Shown here piece by piece: positions 9,618 through 18,293 of a stretch of DNA of 64,000 bases. The notes beneath the pieces are model-generated. The model ran no database searches. It had not been told where the DNA came from and saw nothing but the letters and a program-made list of their open reading frames with translations. Where the stretch lies: the NCBI GenBank assembly GCA_016212965.1, contig JACRDA010000030.1, forward strand, positions 1 through 64,000. The letters are read 5' to 3'. A program made the translations under genes and the position numbers. The stretch comes from Myxococcales bacterium (GTDB lineage Bacteria > Myxococcota_A > Polyangia > Polyangiales > Polyangiaceae). Within the stretch, counting starts at the first letter, position 1. Every line of letters starts with the position of its first letter.

Positions 9618-10592
9618 GTGGCACGAGCAGATCAGAGCACAGCGCGAGCGAGACGCAAGGGCGTGAGCGCCGCCACGCGTGACCTGCGCGCGCTGGTCGA
9701 GAGCGTGGGGGCTACGCGCCCACCGTCGGCGCCAGCGGCTCGCGTTGACCTACCACCGCCCGGCAAAGGGACTCCGATATCCGACAACCCATCCTGGCGC
9801 GCGGCGCACGCGGCGCTGGATCTGCTCGGGAACGACGAGTTTGCGTTGCAGTTGTTGCTCAACCGCGCCGCGTCCACGCACGAGACGCGCGGCGTCGCGT
9901 ACGCGCTTCGCGCCGTAGCCGGCGCGCTCGACGCCCGCGCGCGTCGCGACAGTGACGCCGAGTTGCTGAAGGCGAGCACGGCCTGCTCGTGGCTGCTCGT
10001 GGCGCTCGAGCACCGCGACGCGACGGGCCTCGCGGCCTTCGACCGAGCGGCGCGAGAGACGGAGGCAGAGCTTGGGGCCGATCTGGAAACGGCGTCCTAC
10101 TGGGCTCGCCACCGCGACACCGGCCTTCCGCCGACGCGCCCAGCCCCCTACCCGCGATCGCTGGCTGCCTACGGCAAGTGGCTCGTCGCTCGGTGCGACG
10201 ACGCGCTGCGCATGTACAACATGCCGGTCCCTCCGCCGCCTGCGGGCGTGACCTACGACCCGACGCTCGATCTGCGGAACCTCGTCCAGCGGCTCTGCGG
10301 GTTGCTCGTTCCGGAGCGCATCGGGAACGTTCGTGGCGAGGTGGCGGCGCGCGCGCTGGAGGCCCTGCGTCGGGCGCGACTGTCTCGGTTCGACATGACG
10401 GACCGCTACACCAAGGCCAACCCGCTCTGGGTGTGGCTGTGGCGCGAGCACCCGAGCGAGACAGGCCTAGACGCGCAGGGCCTTGCAGTGGGCGCACTCA
10501 AAGCCTGCGGCGTGACCCATGCCGATGCGTGGTCCGTCGTGAACGGCGCGGAGCGATCCAAGAAGAGCCGCTGTGTGACGCGGAAGAAATAG
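9618..10592 (+). CDS. Hypothetical element protein, 324 aa
   Basis: A GTG start preceded by CGAGG. The N-terminal 60 residues are basic and low-complexity; the rest is helical, with a Pro-rich stretch near residue 210 and a basic, Lys/Arg-rich C-terminus. No signal peptide, membrane segment or nucleotide-binding motif is visible. It stands alone between two intergenic regions at the head of the replication block, so a regulatory or DNA-associated role is possible but unproven. It is not recognised as any known family. Confidence 0.55.
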   Translation: MARADQSTARARRKGVSAATRDLRALVESVGATRPPSAPAARVDLPPPGKGTPISDNPSWRAAHAALDLLGNDEFALQLLLNRAASTHETRGVAYALRAVAGALDARARRDSDAELLKASTACSWLLVALEHRDATGLAAFDRAARETEAELGADLETASYWARHRDTGLPPTRPAPYPRSLAAYGKWLVARCDDALRMYNMPVPPPPAGVTYDPTLDLRNLVQRLCGLLVPERIGNVRGEVAARALEALRRARLSRFDMTDRYTKANPLWVWLWREHPSETGLDAQGLAVGALKACGVTHADAWSVVNGAERSKKSRCVTRKK

Positions 10593-10638
10593 TCACACAA
10601 CCGCGGCGGGCCATGCAGCCGAGCCCGAGGTTGCGGGC

Positions 10639-10962
10639 ATGTCACATGGGATCGCGACACTCGCCCGCGGAGCTGCACCGCTCGGGCGCCCGCTCGCTGC
10701 CGATCGCCGGGCCTTGCTCGCAGGGTACGTGCGGCGCGTCGGCGAGCCTGCTGCCGTGGCGACGCTCGGAGTCAGCCGCGCCACCTTGGCGCGCGCGCTG
10801 GCCGGGCTCGGTGTTCGAGGCGTGACGATCGTGGCGATCGGCGCCGCGCTCGAGCGCGTCGAGCCCGCCCCTACGCCCACCGTCCTCGCCGCGCCGCTGC
10901 CGCTCGCACCGCCCGGTCGCAACACCTCTCCCCGACCGAGTCGGCTGGCTGGCGTGCGGTGA
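10639..10962 (+). CDS. Small HTH DNA-binding protein
   Basis: A protein of 107 residues. Residues ~35-65 form a helix-turn-helix with Ala-Ala-Val-Ala-Thr-Leu-Gly-Val-Ser-Arg-Ala-Thr-Leu-Ala-Arg, the pattern of a Fis- or resolvase-type HTH. The C-terminal third is Pro/Ala-rich. The stop overlaps the GTG of the excisionase-like gene. It is likely a regulator or helper of replication or excision. Confidence 0.6.
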   Translation: MSHGIATLARGAAPLGRPLAADRRALLAGYVRRVGEPAAVATLGVSRATLARALAGLGVRGVTIVAIGAALERVEPAPTPTVLAAPLPLAPPGRNTSPRPSRLAGVR

Positions 10963-11297
10963 CCGGCCCGGCCGATCTCGGCGCCCTCGCGCCCATCGTG
11001 GATGGGCTCGCCGACGCGATCGCAAAGCGCATCGCCGCCCTGCTCGGCGCACCGTCGCCCGCCCGCCTCGACGTGCGTGCCGCGGCCGAGCGAATAGGGT
11101 GCGGCCCGCGTGCCATCCTCGACGCTCGCCGCCACGGCGAGCTCGAGGGCGTGCGCGTTGGGCGCGGCTGGCGCTTCGACCTCGCCGAGGTGGACCGCTG
11201 GGCGGGCTCGCGGAGCGCCGCGAAGCTCGCGACCGCTGGGCTCGACGCCCGCGCCATCGTCGCGGCGAGCCTGCCGCGTCGCTCGAGGGCAACGTGA
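10959..11297 (+). CDS. Excisionase/MerR-like winged HTH protein
   Basis: A protein of 112 residues. Residues ~38-80 read Asp-Val-Arg-Ala-Ala-Ala-Glu-Arg-Ile-Gly-Cys with a downstream Gly-Arg-Gly-Trp-Arg-Phe, then Glu-Val-Asp-Arg-Trp, the layout of the helix-turn-helix_17 family that includes excisionases and AlpA-like activators. The preceding helix (Ile-Ala-Lys-Arg-Ile-Ala-Ala-Leu-Leu) is usual in element-borne members. It is the best candidate for a directionality factor of the integrase, though the two genes are far apart. Confidence 0.65.
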   Translation: MTGPADLGALAPIVDGLADAIAKRIAALLGAPSPARLDVRAAAERIGCGPRAILDARRHGELEGVRVGRGWRFDLAEVDRWAGSRSAAKLATAGLDARAIVAASLPRRSRAT

Positions 11298-11521
11298 GCG
11301 TCCCCGCCGTCGCGTTGACGCCGGCCCTGGCGGCGCACGCCGCCGTGGTCCGCAGCGCCAGCGATCTGCGCCGGCTGCTCCGTCGCGACGCGCGTCCGAT
11401 CGCCGTCGGCGGCGCGGCAGCGCGGCTCGCAGCAGCCTGCGACCGGGGTACGTCGGCGGTCGCCGATCTGCGGCGCATCGCCGTGCGAGCGGCCGAGCGC
11501 TCCCTCCGAGGTGCCGCGTGA
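11294..11521 (+). CDS. Small hypothetical element protein
   Basis: A protein of 75 residues with a GTG start overlapping the excisionase-like stop (GTGA), and its own stop overlapping the next start in the same way. Ala/Arg-rich and helical. No family recognised. The evidence is mainly the unbroken chain of overlaps and an open frame between two better-supported genes. Confidence 0.5.
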   Translation: MSVPAVALTPALAAHAAVVRSASDLRRLLRRDARPIAVGGAAARLAAACDRGTSAVADLRRIAVRAAERSLRGAA

Positions 11522-11928
11522 CGCGCCCCCGCGAAGCGCTCGCCGTCGTCGTGCGCGAGCTCGTCAACCTCGGAGCCCGGCCGTGGCGACTGCCCGGCCT
11601 GCGGTGTCGCTCCGTCGTCCGCATCCCGGGCCGGCGCGGGCTGTCCCTTGCGGCGACGGTCTACAGCTCGGAGCCGACGATCTTGCGGTTCACCATGGGC
11701 GCTCCCTGCACCTTCGGTGGGCTCGAGGTGTCGCTCCTGCCCGCCGAGCTCGCGCCCATAGCGCCGTGGGTCGCGCGGCTCTGCGTGGCTCGCGCCAACG
11801 GGCTCGACTTGCTGACCGGCCCGGCGGTGCCGCTCGAGGTCCCGTGGTTGGCGCCGAGCAACGTGTGGACGCTCGGCGCCGCCGAAGTGCACGACGCGTG
11901 GGCGCGCGCGCAGCGGTGCGCAGCGTGA
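11518..11928 (+). CDS. Hypothetical element protein
   Basis: A protein of 136 residues from GTG 11518, part of the overlapping chain. It has mixed alpha/beta composition, with a central segment containing Phe-Thr-Met-Gly and Pro-Trp-Val-Ala-Arg. No motif is recognised. Its place directly before the primase-helicase suggests a replication accessory role. Confidence 0.5.
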   Translation: MTRPREALAVVVRELVNLGARPWRLPGLRCRSVVRIPGRRGLSLAATVYSSEPTILRFTMGAPCTFGGLEVSLLPAELAPIAPWVARLCVARANGLDLLTGPAVPLEVPWLAPSNVWTLGAAEVHDAWARAQRCAA

Positions 11929-14663
11929 GCGCCGCGGCCGAGTGGGACGACGACGACGCGCCCGAGGCGGGCGACGCGCCCGAGGCGCACATGCGGGCGT
12001 TCCTGCGCTTCCGCGGCGACTCCTACCCCGTCGAGCTGCAGGCGCTCGACTGCCCGGACGGCCGCTACACGGTCAACCGCTTCGCCCACGCCCGCGACGA
12101 GGGCGAGGCCGTGCGCCTGGCCGCCGAGGCCGACGCGTGGGGCGCCCCGGGCGTCTACGTCGTCATGAACGCGGTCGCGCCCGCCGTGGCCACCCGCAGC
12201 GCGCCCGGGCGCTGGCACGTCGCGCGCAAGGGCGAGAGCACGACGGACGCGGACATCACCGCTCGGCTCCTGCTCTTCGTCGACGTCGACGCGCGTCGGC
12301 CACGCGGCACGAGCTCGACGGACGAGGAGCTCGGGGCAGCCCGCGCCGTTGCGTCCCAGATCTCCGAGCGCTTGATTGCGTCGCTCGGGCCCGGCGCTGT
12401 CGCGATGGGCGCGACCGGCAACGGCGCGGCCCTGTTCGTCGCACTCGAATGTCCGGACACGGACCTCCCCGAGGTGAAGGACATCCTCAGCGCGCTCGAC
12501 AAGTCCTACTCCACCGACCGCGTGCACGTGGACCCGAGCGTGTCAGACGCGAAGCGCCTGTGCCCCGCCTTCGGCACCGTGAAGCGCAAGGGCGCGGCGG
12601 GCGTCGCCGAGCGCCCGCATCGCGTGACGAGCTTCCAGGCCCCGGAGTGGGTCACGCGCGTGGGCCTCGAGGCCCTGCGCCGCCTCCGCGACGAGCTCTC
12701 CCCCCCGGCGCCCGCGGCGGCGCCACGGCCTGCTGTTGGGGCACCTGGGCCGGCGCCGGCGGACGACCCCTTCGCGCGGGCGAACGCCGTGCCCGTGGCC
12801 GAGGTGCTCGCCTGGCTCGGCCTGCTCGAGGGCGAGCAGCCCACGTGCCCGGGCTGCCGCGAGGAGGACGGCACGGCGGTCGCCGTAGTCGGCAACGGGG
12901 TGCGGTGCATGCACGCCCGCTGCGCCGCGAAGGGGCACCCAGGCAAGCCCGGCTTCTACAGTGTCGTGGACATCGTCGCCATGGCACGCGGCTGCAAGCC
13001 GATCGAGGCCGTGCGCGAGATCGGCAAGCGCTTCGGCTTCGAGGTGGAGCTCGGGCGCAAGCGCGATCGCGCGGCCCCGGCGGCCGCCGACGACGGGCGC
13101 CCGATCATCCGCGTCGGTGTCGACCTGCACCGCGTGGTGGACGAGGCCGCCGAGGCGCTCGGCGCCGAGCCGAACGCGTACCAGCGGGACGGGCAGCTCG
13201 TGCGCGTGGTGCGCGTCGCGGCCGACGAGGAGACGGCGAAGGACGAGGCCGGGACGCCCTTCATTCGGGAGCTGCCGCTGCCGACGCTCCGGGAGGCCCT
13301 CTCCAAGCGAGCGCAGTGGCTGCGCTACGACGGACGGACCGAAGACTACGTGCCGTGCCTGCCGCCAGAGGCGGTGCTCGCGGCGCTCGCGGCGCGCGGC
13401 TCGTGGCGCTCGGTCCGCCCGATCGTCGGCATCCTCGAGGCGCCATCGGTCCGTCCGGACGGCTCGGTCATCACCACGGCCGGCTACGACGCGGCGACAG
13501 GCTGCCTCTACGACCCGTCGCCCGAGCTCGCCGGGCTGCGCGTCCCCGACCGCCCGACGCAGGACGAGGCGAACGAGGCCCTCGTCGAGCTCTGCGAAGT
13601 GTGGCTCGATTTCCCGTTCGCGAGCGAGCCGCCGCGCATGGTGCCCGTCGCCGCGCTCCTGACGCTCCTCGCCAGGCCGGCGATCCGCGGCTCGTGCCCC
13701 GGGTTCGTGGTCGACGCGCCGACCCGCGGCACGGGTAAGACGCTCGTCAACGATGCCGCCGCCATGATCGCGACCGGCCGCCTCGCGGCGAAGATGTCGT
13801 GGCCTGCCGACGAGGCCGAGCTCGAGAAGGTGCTCGCGTCCTACGCCCTGCGCGGCGCGGCCCTCGTCAACTTCGACAACGTGAGCACGCGCTTCGGCGG
13901 CGGGCCGCTCGACAAGGTGCTGACGTGCGGCGACTTCGTGGAGCTTCGCATTCTCGGCCGCTCCGAGGTTCCAACCCTGCGCTGGCGCGCCATCGTGCTC
14001 GCGAGCGGCAACAACTTGGAGCTCGGGGGCGACACCGCCCGGCGCGTCCTGTGGTGCAGGATGGAGTCGCCGCTCGAGCGGCCCGAGGAGCGCACGGGCT
14101 TCCGGCATCCGAACCTACTCTCGTGGGTCGGCGCGAACCGACCCCGGCTCGTGCGCGCCGCCCTGGTCGTGCTGCGCGCCTACGTGGCCGCAGGGCGTCC
14201 GGACATGCAGCTGGGCCAGTGGGGCAGCTTCGAGGCCTGGGCCGCGCTCGTGCCCCCGGCCATCGCCTTCGCCGGCGGGGCCAACGTGCTCGAGGCCCGC
14301 GCCGTCGCGGCCGGGCACGAGGAGCCGGAGCGGGTCGCCCTCGAGGCGATACTGACGCACTGGCCGCGGCTCGGCGGCGACAAGGGCATGACGGCGCGCG
14401 ACGCGATCGCCCGCCTCTACTCGCCCGAGCGCCTACGGGGGCAGGGAACGCCGGACGGCTTCGACGGGCTCCGCGACGCGATCGAGACCTTGGTGCAGAC
14501 GCAGCCGGGCAGGGCGCCTAGCGCGCGAGCGCTCGGGTACGCACTTCGCCGCCTGCGGGGCCGAGTCGTCGGGATGGCCCTGCTCGACCACGGGAACGCC
14601 CGTGACGGCGTGGCCGTGTGGCTGGTCAAGGACGTGCGCTCGGGCAGCACGAGGTGCGGGTGA
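11925..14663 (+). CDS. Primase-helicase (PrimPol-like plus zinc finger plus P-loop ATPase)
   Basis: A protein of 912 residues starting at GTG 11925. Residues ~60-260 resemble an archaeo-eukaryotic-type primase-polymerase: Phe-Val-Asp-Val-Asp puts two acidic residues at 120 and 122, and a later block has Asp-Ala-Lys-Arg-Leu-Cys-Pro. A CPGC...C-x4-C zinc knuckle (C308, C311, C328, C333) follows. A helicase-like ATPase domain carries Walker A Gly-Thr-Gly-Lys-Thr with Lys605 and a hydrophobic strand ending Asn-Phe-Asp, a plausible Walker B. This multidomain design is typical of phage, satellite and plasmid replication initiators. It ends the overlapping operon. The polymerase assignment rests on motif spacing and is less certain than the ATPase. 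Confidence 0.8.
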   Translation: MSAAAEWDDDDAPEAGDAPEAHMRAFLRFRGDSYPVELQALDCPDGRYTVNRFAHARDEGEAVRLAAEADAWGAPGVYVVMNAVAPAVATRSAPGRWHVARKGESTTDADITARLLLFVDVDARRPRGTSSTDEELGAARAVASQISERLIASLGPGAVAMGATGNGAALFVALECPDTDLPEVKDILSALDKSYSTDRVHVDPSVSDAKRLCPAFGTVKRKGAAGVAERPHRVTSFQAPEWVTRVGLEALRRLRDELSPPAPAAAPRPAVGAPGPAPADDPFARANAVPVAEVLAWLGLLEGEQPTCPGCREEDGTAVAVVGNGVRCMHARCAAKGHPGKPGFYSVVDIVAMARGCKPIEAVREIGKRFGFEVELGRKRDRAAPAAADDGRPIIRVGVDLHRVVDEAAEALGAEPNAYQRDGQLVRVVRVAADEETAKDEAGTPFIRELPLPTLREALSKRAQWLRYDGRTEDYVPCLPPEAVLAALAARGSWRSVRPIVGILEAPSVRPDGSVITTAGYDAATGCLYDPSPELAGLRVPDRPTQDEANEALVELCEVWLDFPFASEPPRMVPVAALLTLLARPAIRGSCPGFVVDAPTRGTGKTLVNDAAAMIATGRLAAKMSWPADEAELEKVLASYALRGAALVNFDNVSTRFGGGPLDKVLTCGDFVELRILGRSEVPTLRWRAIVLASGNNLELGGDTARRVLWCRMESPLERPEERTGFRHPNLLSWVGANRPRLVRAALVVLRAYVAAGRPDMQLGQWGSFEAWAALVPPAIAFAGGANVLEARAVAAGHEEPERVALEAILTHWPRLGGDKGMTARDAIARLYSPERLRGQGTPDGFDGLRDAIETLVQTQPGRAPSARALGYALRRLRGRVVGMALLDHGNARDGVAVWLVKDVRSGSTRCG

Positions 14664-14884
14664 TGCAGGGCATGCGGGACATGTTCGGCACCGCGGCTCC
14701 CCCAATTGGCAGAAGTGTTCTGCCATCTCGGGCGCGAAGGGTTGGGAACATCCCACTTATCACCAGCATCACCCGCAGCGTGGTGTGCGCAAAGGTAGGT
14801 AGTTTTATGACATGCCCCCCCCATGCCGGCAGTCAACGGCGCAACCTGACCTTGTGTACGTGACTTTCTAGCGGAAAAACCACA
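14664..14884 (+). promoter_or_regulatory. Intergenic control region before the HTH protein
   Basis: It contains a perfect 6-bp inverted repeat with a 5-nt centre (14708-14713 with 14719-14724), a C8 tract near 14814, and the second copy of the 17-bp motif (14830-14846), which ends 38 bp before the next ATG. The first copy lies at 9465-9481 ahead of the 324-aa protein. It is a likely promoter/operator region for the third operon. Confidence 0.5.
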
Positions 14885-15508
14885 ATGAAACCGCCTAGCT
14901 CGCCGCGAAAGCTCTCGAAAACGGCCGCGAAACGCGTGGTGGCGCTCGTCGCCGGGGGCGCTACGCAGCGCGACGCGGCCGCGCGGCTCGGGGTGAGCCA
15001 GGCGACCGTCCGCCGCACCCTGGCCCGCGCCGACGCCGAGGGGGGGCCGGTTCTGCGTCGGCGCCGGCAGGACCCGCGCGCCCGCCCCAAGGCGCCCCAC
15101 GGCGGTGGCGCCCAGGCGCCCGGGGCCGGCGCCGCGCCCTTCGACGCCCCGGGGGCCGCCCGAGACGAGGCGCTCGCGCGCCTGCGGCTCCGGCTCGCCG
15201 AGGCGGGCGAGCTCGGCGCGGCAGCGCGCAAGAGCGGCAACGTGAGCGCCTGGGCCGCGACGACGCGCGCGGAGCGCGAGATCGTGCAGGCGATCGCTGC
15301 GCTCGAGGGACCACCGCCGCTGGACCCCGCGCTCGACCCCGCCAACCACGAGGCGCGCGACGCCATGACAGAGCGGCTGCGGGTGATGGTCGAGGACGGC
15401 CGCGCACGCGCCGAGGCCCAGGGCTGCACGCACGCGTGCCCGCGGTGCTGCACGCGCATGGCCGGCCGGGCGACGCCGCCCCCCCCCGCCCCGACGGGTG
15501 CCCCATGA
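14885..15508 (+). CDS. HTH protein, possible small-terminase-like DNA-binding protein
   Basis: A protein of 207 residues. Residues ~12-50 form a homeodomain-like HTH with Gly-Gly-Ala-Thr-Gln-Arg-Asp-Ala-Ala-Ala-Arg-Leu-Gly-Val-Ser. A basic Pro-rich linker and a helical second half follow. The C-terminal region has Cys-Thr-His-Ala-Cys-Pro-Arg-Cys-Cys, a possible metal site. The architecture (HTH plus helical oligomerisation region) resembles phage terminase small subunits, but no large subunit exists in the window, so a transcription regulator is equally possible. Confidence 0.6.
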   Translation: MKPPSSPRKLSKTAAKRVVALVAGGATQRDAAARLGVSQATVRRTLARADAEGGPVLRRRRQDPRARPKAPHGGGAQAPGAGAAPFDAPGAARDEALARLRLRLAEAGELGAAARKSGNVSAWAATTRAEREIVQAIAALEGPPPLDPALDPANHEARDAMTERLRVMVEDGRARAEAQGCTHACPRCCTRMAGRATPPPPAPTGAP

Positions 15509-15903
15509 GCCGCACGAGCCGGATCGGGTCGGTGCACGCGTGGGCAGGTGGCGGGCGCGCCGTGGTCGAGCTGCGCTACATGGGGGACCGAACGGTCACG
15601 TTCGACAGCGACAAGCCGAGCTTCACGCTGTTGTCCGTCGCGATCGAGCGAGCCGAGCGCGAGGCGCGCGAGCATCGGCCCAGCCTGCCCGGTGTCTCGT
15701 CGACGAGGGCGCCCTCGACCCCTGCGGCACCGCCCCCGGCCGTCGTGCGCGTCGAGCCCGTGGTGCGCCAGCCCGAGCCCCCGCCTGCACCCGAGCACGA
15801 CCACGTGGCCGAACTCGCCCCGAGCCTCACTGACGCGCGCGTAGCGGCGTGGGTGACGTGGGCTTCGCGCATCCTGCGCGGCGTCCGACCCTCCACCCTC
15901 TGA
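15505..15903 (+). CDS. Hypothetical element protein
   Basis: A protein of 132 residues; the ATG overlaps the previous stop (ATGA). The N-terminal half looks beta-rich, with Glu-Leu-Arg-Tyr-Met-Gly-Asp-Arg-Thr-Val-Thr-Phe; the middle is Pro-rich. No domain recognised. Confidence 0.5.
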   Translation: MSRTSRIGSVHAWAGGGRAVVELRYMGDRTVTFDSDKPSFTLLSVAIERAEREAREHRPSLPGVSSTRAPSTPAAPPPAVVRVEPVVRQPEPPPAPEHDHVAELAPSLTDARVAAWVTWASRILRGVRPSTL

Positions 15904-15927
15904 CCCCCCAACTGGAGAACCGAGACC

Positions 15928-16293
15928 ATGAGCCACGACATTTCTACGCGCTGCGCCGTCGAGCTGCAGATCGCTGCCCTCGAGGGTCGCACCGAACCGC
16001 GGACCGGCAGGCTGACCGAGGCCGAGCGCACCGTCTTCCGATCCATGGTGTCGGTCGTGGTCCGCGAGACCCGGGCTGCCCAGGCCCGCCGCGCGGCCGC
16101 GGCGCGCCGGTTCGAGCTGCCCCCCGAGCTCGCGCGGGTGCTCGCGGCCCTCGGCCCGGCGGCCGCCGCCGCGGGCGCTCGAGCGTATCGAGCCGAGGTG
16201 GCGCGGCGCTCGGCGGTGCCGACTGCGCCGAGCGGTCGAGCCGCGCTGCCGCCGCCGGCGCAGCCCTCGCCCACGAGGGGATGGCTCGCGTGA
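15928..16293 (+). CDS. Hypothetical element protein
   Basis: A protein of 121 residues preceded by GGAGAA and an ATG at suitable spacing. It is helical, with an Arg/Ala-rich central coil and a Pro-rich tail. Not recognised. Confidence 0.55.
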   Translation: MSHDISTRCAVELQIAALEGRTEPRTGRLTEAERTVFRSMVSVVVRETRAAQARRAAAARRFELPPELARVLAALGPAAAAAGARAYRAEVARRSAVPTAPSGRAALPPPAQPSPTRGWLA

Positions 16294-16664
16294 ACGACCT
16301 CCGCCAAGAGCTCGGCGCAGCGGCGCTGCGGGAGGCCCGTCTCCTGCGCGTGCTCCTCGAGGACCGCGGCGCGCACGTCGCCGCGCAGGAGCTCGCCGCC
16401 GCGATCCACGCGGTCGACGGGCCCGCGCACGAGGCGGCCCGCGTCGAGGTGGCTGCCGCAGGGCGCGCCTTCGTCCACGGCGCTCCCTCGCGCGCCGTGG
16501 TCGAGACCGAGGCCCGAGCGCGCCTCGCCCGAGCGCGAGCGGCGCTCGGGGCCTTCGACCTCGCGCCCCGTGTCGAGCGCGCACTTCAGGCGCTCGAGGC
16601 GTCCGCGCCCGCGGAACACACCACGCAGAGCAGCGGCCGCGGTCGCGGGAAGAAACGAGCATGA
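16290..16664 (+). CDS. Hypothetical coiled-coil element protein
   Basis: A protein of 124 residues. Start choice: GTG 16290 has GAGGGG nine bases upstream and the usual GTGA overlap; the in-frame ATG at 16281 directly abuts that ribosome-binding site and is less likely. The protein is a continuous Ala/Glu/Arg-rich helix with a basic Gly/Lys tail. Its composition resembles the neighbouring small proteins. Function unknown. Confidence 0.5.
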   Translation: MNDLRQELGAAALREARLLRVLLEDRGAHVAAQELAAAIHAVDGPAHEAARVEVAAAGRAFVHGAPSRAVVETEARARLARARAALGAFDLAPRVERALQALEASAPAEHTTQSSGRGRGKKRA

Positions 16665-16689
16665 AGTCCGCCCCGAAACGCGCCGTGAA

Positions 16690-16732
16690 GAATCGCACCG
16701 CGGGGCACGCCCCCGCAGAACGGACACGAACC
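16690..16732 (+). repeat. Leader repeat with hairpin, copy 1
   Basis: About 35 bases are nearly identical to 18089-18123, differing by small indels. Each copy has a perfect 6-bp hairpin with a 5-nt loop (here 16700-16716) and ends just before an ATG. The indels are not multiples of three, so the conservation is at the nucleic-acid level. Confidence 0.65.
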
Positions 16733-17476
16733 ATGGATCAGAACACCGAAACCAACGTGGATCACGAGCGCGCCTGCGGACACCTGACCGAAGCGGTCGC
16801 GCGCGGCGGCACGATCTCTCGCGCCTCCTACGAAGCGGCGCTCCACGCGACCGACCTCGCCGCCGAGCCCGTGCGCCGCGAGTCGGCGAACGTGGCGCGC
16901 GACCTGCGCGCGCTCCTCGGCGAGATCGAGGCCGCGCCCATCGCCGACGAGCTCCGCGAGCCGATGCGGGCGCACGTGGTCGCTCACCTCGACGGGCTCG
17001 ACGCCGCGAAGGACGTCGCCGAGCTGGAGAGTGCGAGTCAGCACGGCCTCCGGCTGCTCCGCGCGCTCAGCGAGTCGGACACGCTCGCGCGTGCCATCAC
17101 CTTCAAGCTCGAGCAGGCGGGCTGGGCGACCGACGCGCGCAAGGCCAACGCGGAGGAGGAGGCGACGGCGCAGGCGAATCGCACCTCGCTGGCGCCTTCG
17201 TTCGACGCGCGGCCGCCTCGCCCGCGCCCGTCGCGGACGATTCGAGACGCGATCGTCTTCTGGCCCCTCTCCGAGGTCCGCGAGCTCGCCGCCTACACCG
17301 CTCGCCGCGCCGCCGCGAACGAACGGGCGGCCGCATCGGCGGGCCTCCACAAGCCTTCTCTCGCGCCCGCGCCCGAGGTGCTGCTGGCCGTCTTCGCCAT
17401 GCGCCGCGATCGCGTCATGCGGCGTGTCGCTGCGGCCGAGGCGGCCGAGCGGCAGGGCGCGGGAGCTCGGCCGTGA
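16733..17476 (+). CDS. Hypothetical element protein, ~247 aa
   Basis: The start at ATG 16733 is preferred because a hairpin leader identical in design to that of the 18131 gene ends just before it; an upstream ATG at 16661, overlapping the previous stop, is the alternative (271 residues). The protein is helical and acidic in its first half, with a basic linker, and ends in an Ala/Arg-rich helix. No known family. It lies just upstream of the tail genes, so it could be a virion-associated protein, but no motif supports that. Confidence 0.55.
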   Translation: MDQNTETNVDHERACGHLTEAVARGGTISRASYEAALHATDLAAEPVRRESANVARDLRALLGEIEAAPIADELREPMRAHVVAHLDGLDAAKDVAELESASQHGLRLLRALSESDTLARAITFKLEQAGWATDARKANAEEEATAQANRTSLAPSFDARPPRPRPSRTIRDAIVFWPLSEVRELAAYTARRAAANERAAASAGLHKPSLAPAPEVLLAVFAMRRDRVMRRVAAAEAAERQGAGARP

Positions 17477-18090
17477 GTCACGAGCGCCGCATGGCCGCTA
17501 GGCGGCTGGCCGAGGGCCGGGTGGAGGCCGATCGAATCGCGGCTGCGCTCGCCGTGCACGGGCCGGCCGCGAGGGCCAGCGTCGCCTACTGCGAGGCGGC
17601 GCTCGCTGCGGCCCAGGCGGTGCCCGAGGGCTACGGCGGCGCCCTCCGCGAGCGCGGCATCAAGCTCCGCGGGGAGTGGCTCGACGTAGCCCGGGCGGCG
17701 CTCGCCCGCCTCGACGGCAGCATCGGCTACAGACCGCGGCCCACGAACGACAGGATCGAGAACCTCGCCAGGGTCGACCCCGGCCACGCGAAGCGCGACA
17801 AGCAGCTGCGCTTCTACGTCGCGGCGATCGCGAAGGCTGCGCTCGAGGGCGGGGCCGCCGCGCTCGAGGTCGCGACGCGCCAGGTGAGCCGCACGCCCGG
17901 CGGCGTGATCGCCATGGGCCCGTCCGTGCGGGCGACGGCCACGCGCCTGCGCGAAAGCGTCGCTCGCGAGCCGCTCGTGAGCTCCGACGATCTCGCACTC
18001 TCCCTCGCCGAGGAGGTTGCCGCGCTCGACGCCGCTGGCCCTTCCGCGGAGGCGCTGCGCGTCGCGCTCGAGCACCGACACCGGCACTGA
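17473..18090 (+). CDS. Hypothetical element protein, ~205 aa
   Basis: A GTG start overlapping the previous stop. The N-terminal 70 residues are helical; the middle carries the basic patch Asp-Pro-Gly-His-Ala-Lys-Arg-Asp-Lys-Gln, and the rest is Ala-rich. No domain recognised. Position and size would fit a head or tail completion protein, but this is only a guess from synteny. Confidence 0.5.
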   Translation: MSHERRMAARRLAEGRVEADRIAAALAVHGPAARASVAYCEAALAAAQAVPEGYGGALRERGIKLRGEWLDVARAALARLDGSIGYRPRPTNDRIENLARVDPGHAKRDKQLRFYVAAIAKAALEGGAAALEVATRQVSRTPGGVIAMGPSVRATATRLRESVAREPLVSSDDLALSLAEEVAALDAAGPSAEALRVALEHRHRH

Positions 18091-18130
18091 ATCACCGCGG
18101 GGCACGCCCCCGCAGAAACGGACGACCACC
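18089..18130 (+). repeat. Leader repeat with hairpin, copy 2
   Basis: A second copy of the 16690-16724 leader, here clearly between genes (the stop is at 18088-18090). The perfect hairpin is at 18097-18113. It ends next to the ATG at 18131. Confidence 0.65.
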
Positions 18131-18274
18131 ATGAACACCGAGAACCTCGTCACCGAGTCCGACCGCCTCAATGCGGACAACCTGGTCCCCCTGCTTCGCG
18201 CCAAGATCGCCAGCGTCGGGGACGCGCCCATCCCGGAGGAGCAACGCGCGGCCGCGCTCGCGCAGCAAGGCTAG
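18131..18274 (+). CDS. Very small element protein, 47 aa
   Basis: A short acidic protein following the hairpin leader, directly before the tape-measure gene. In many phages this position holds tail assembly chaperones, but 47 residues is too short to assign. Confidence 0.5.
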   Translation: MNTENLVTESDRLNADNLVPLLRAKIASVGDAPIPEEQRAAALAQQG

Positions 18275-18293
18275 TTGAAAGGGAACCACCACC

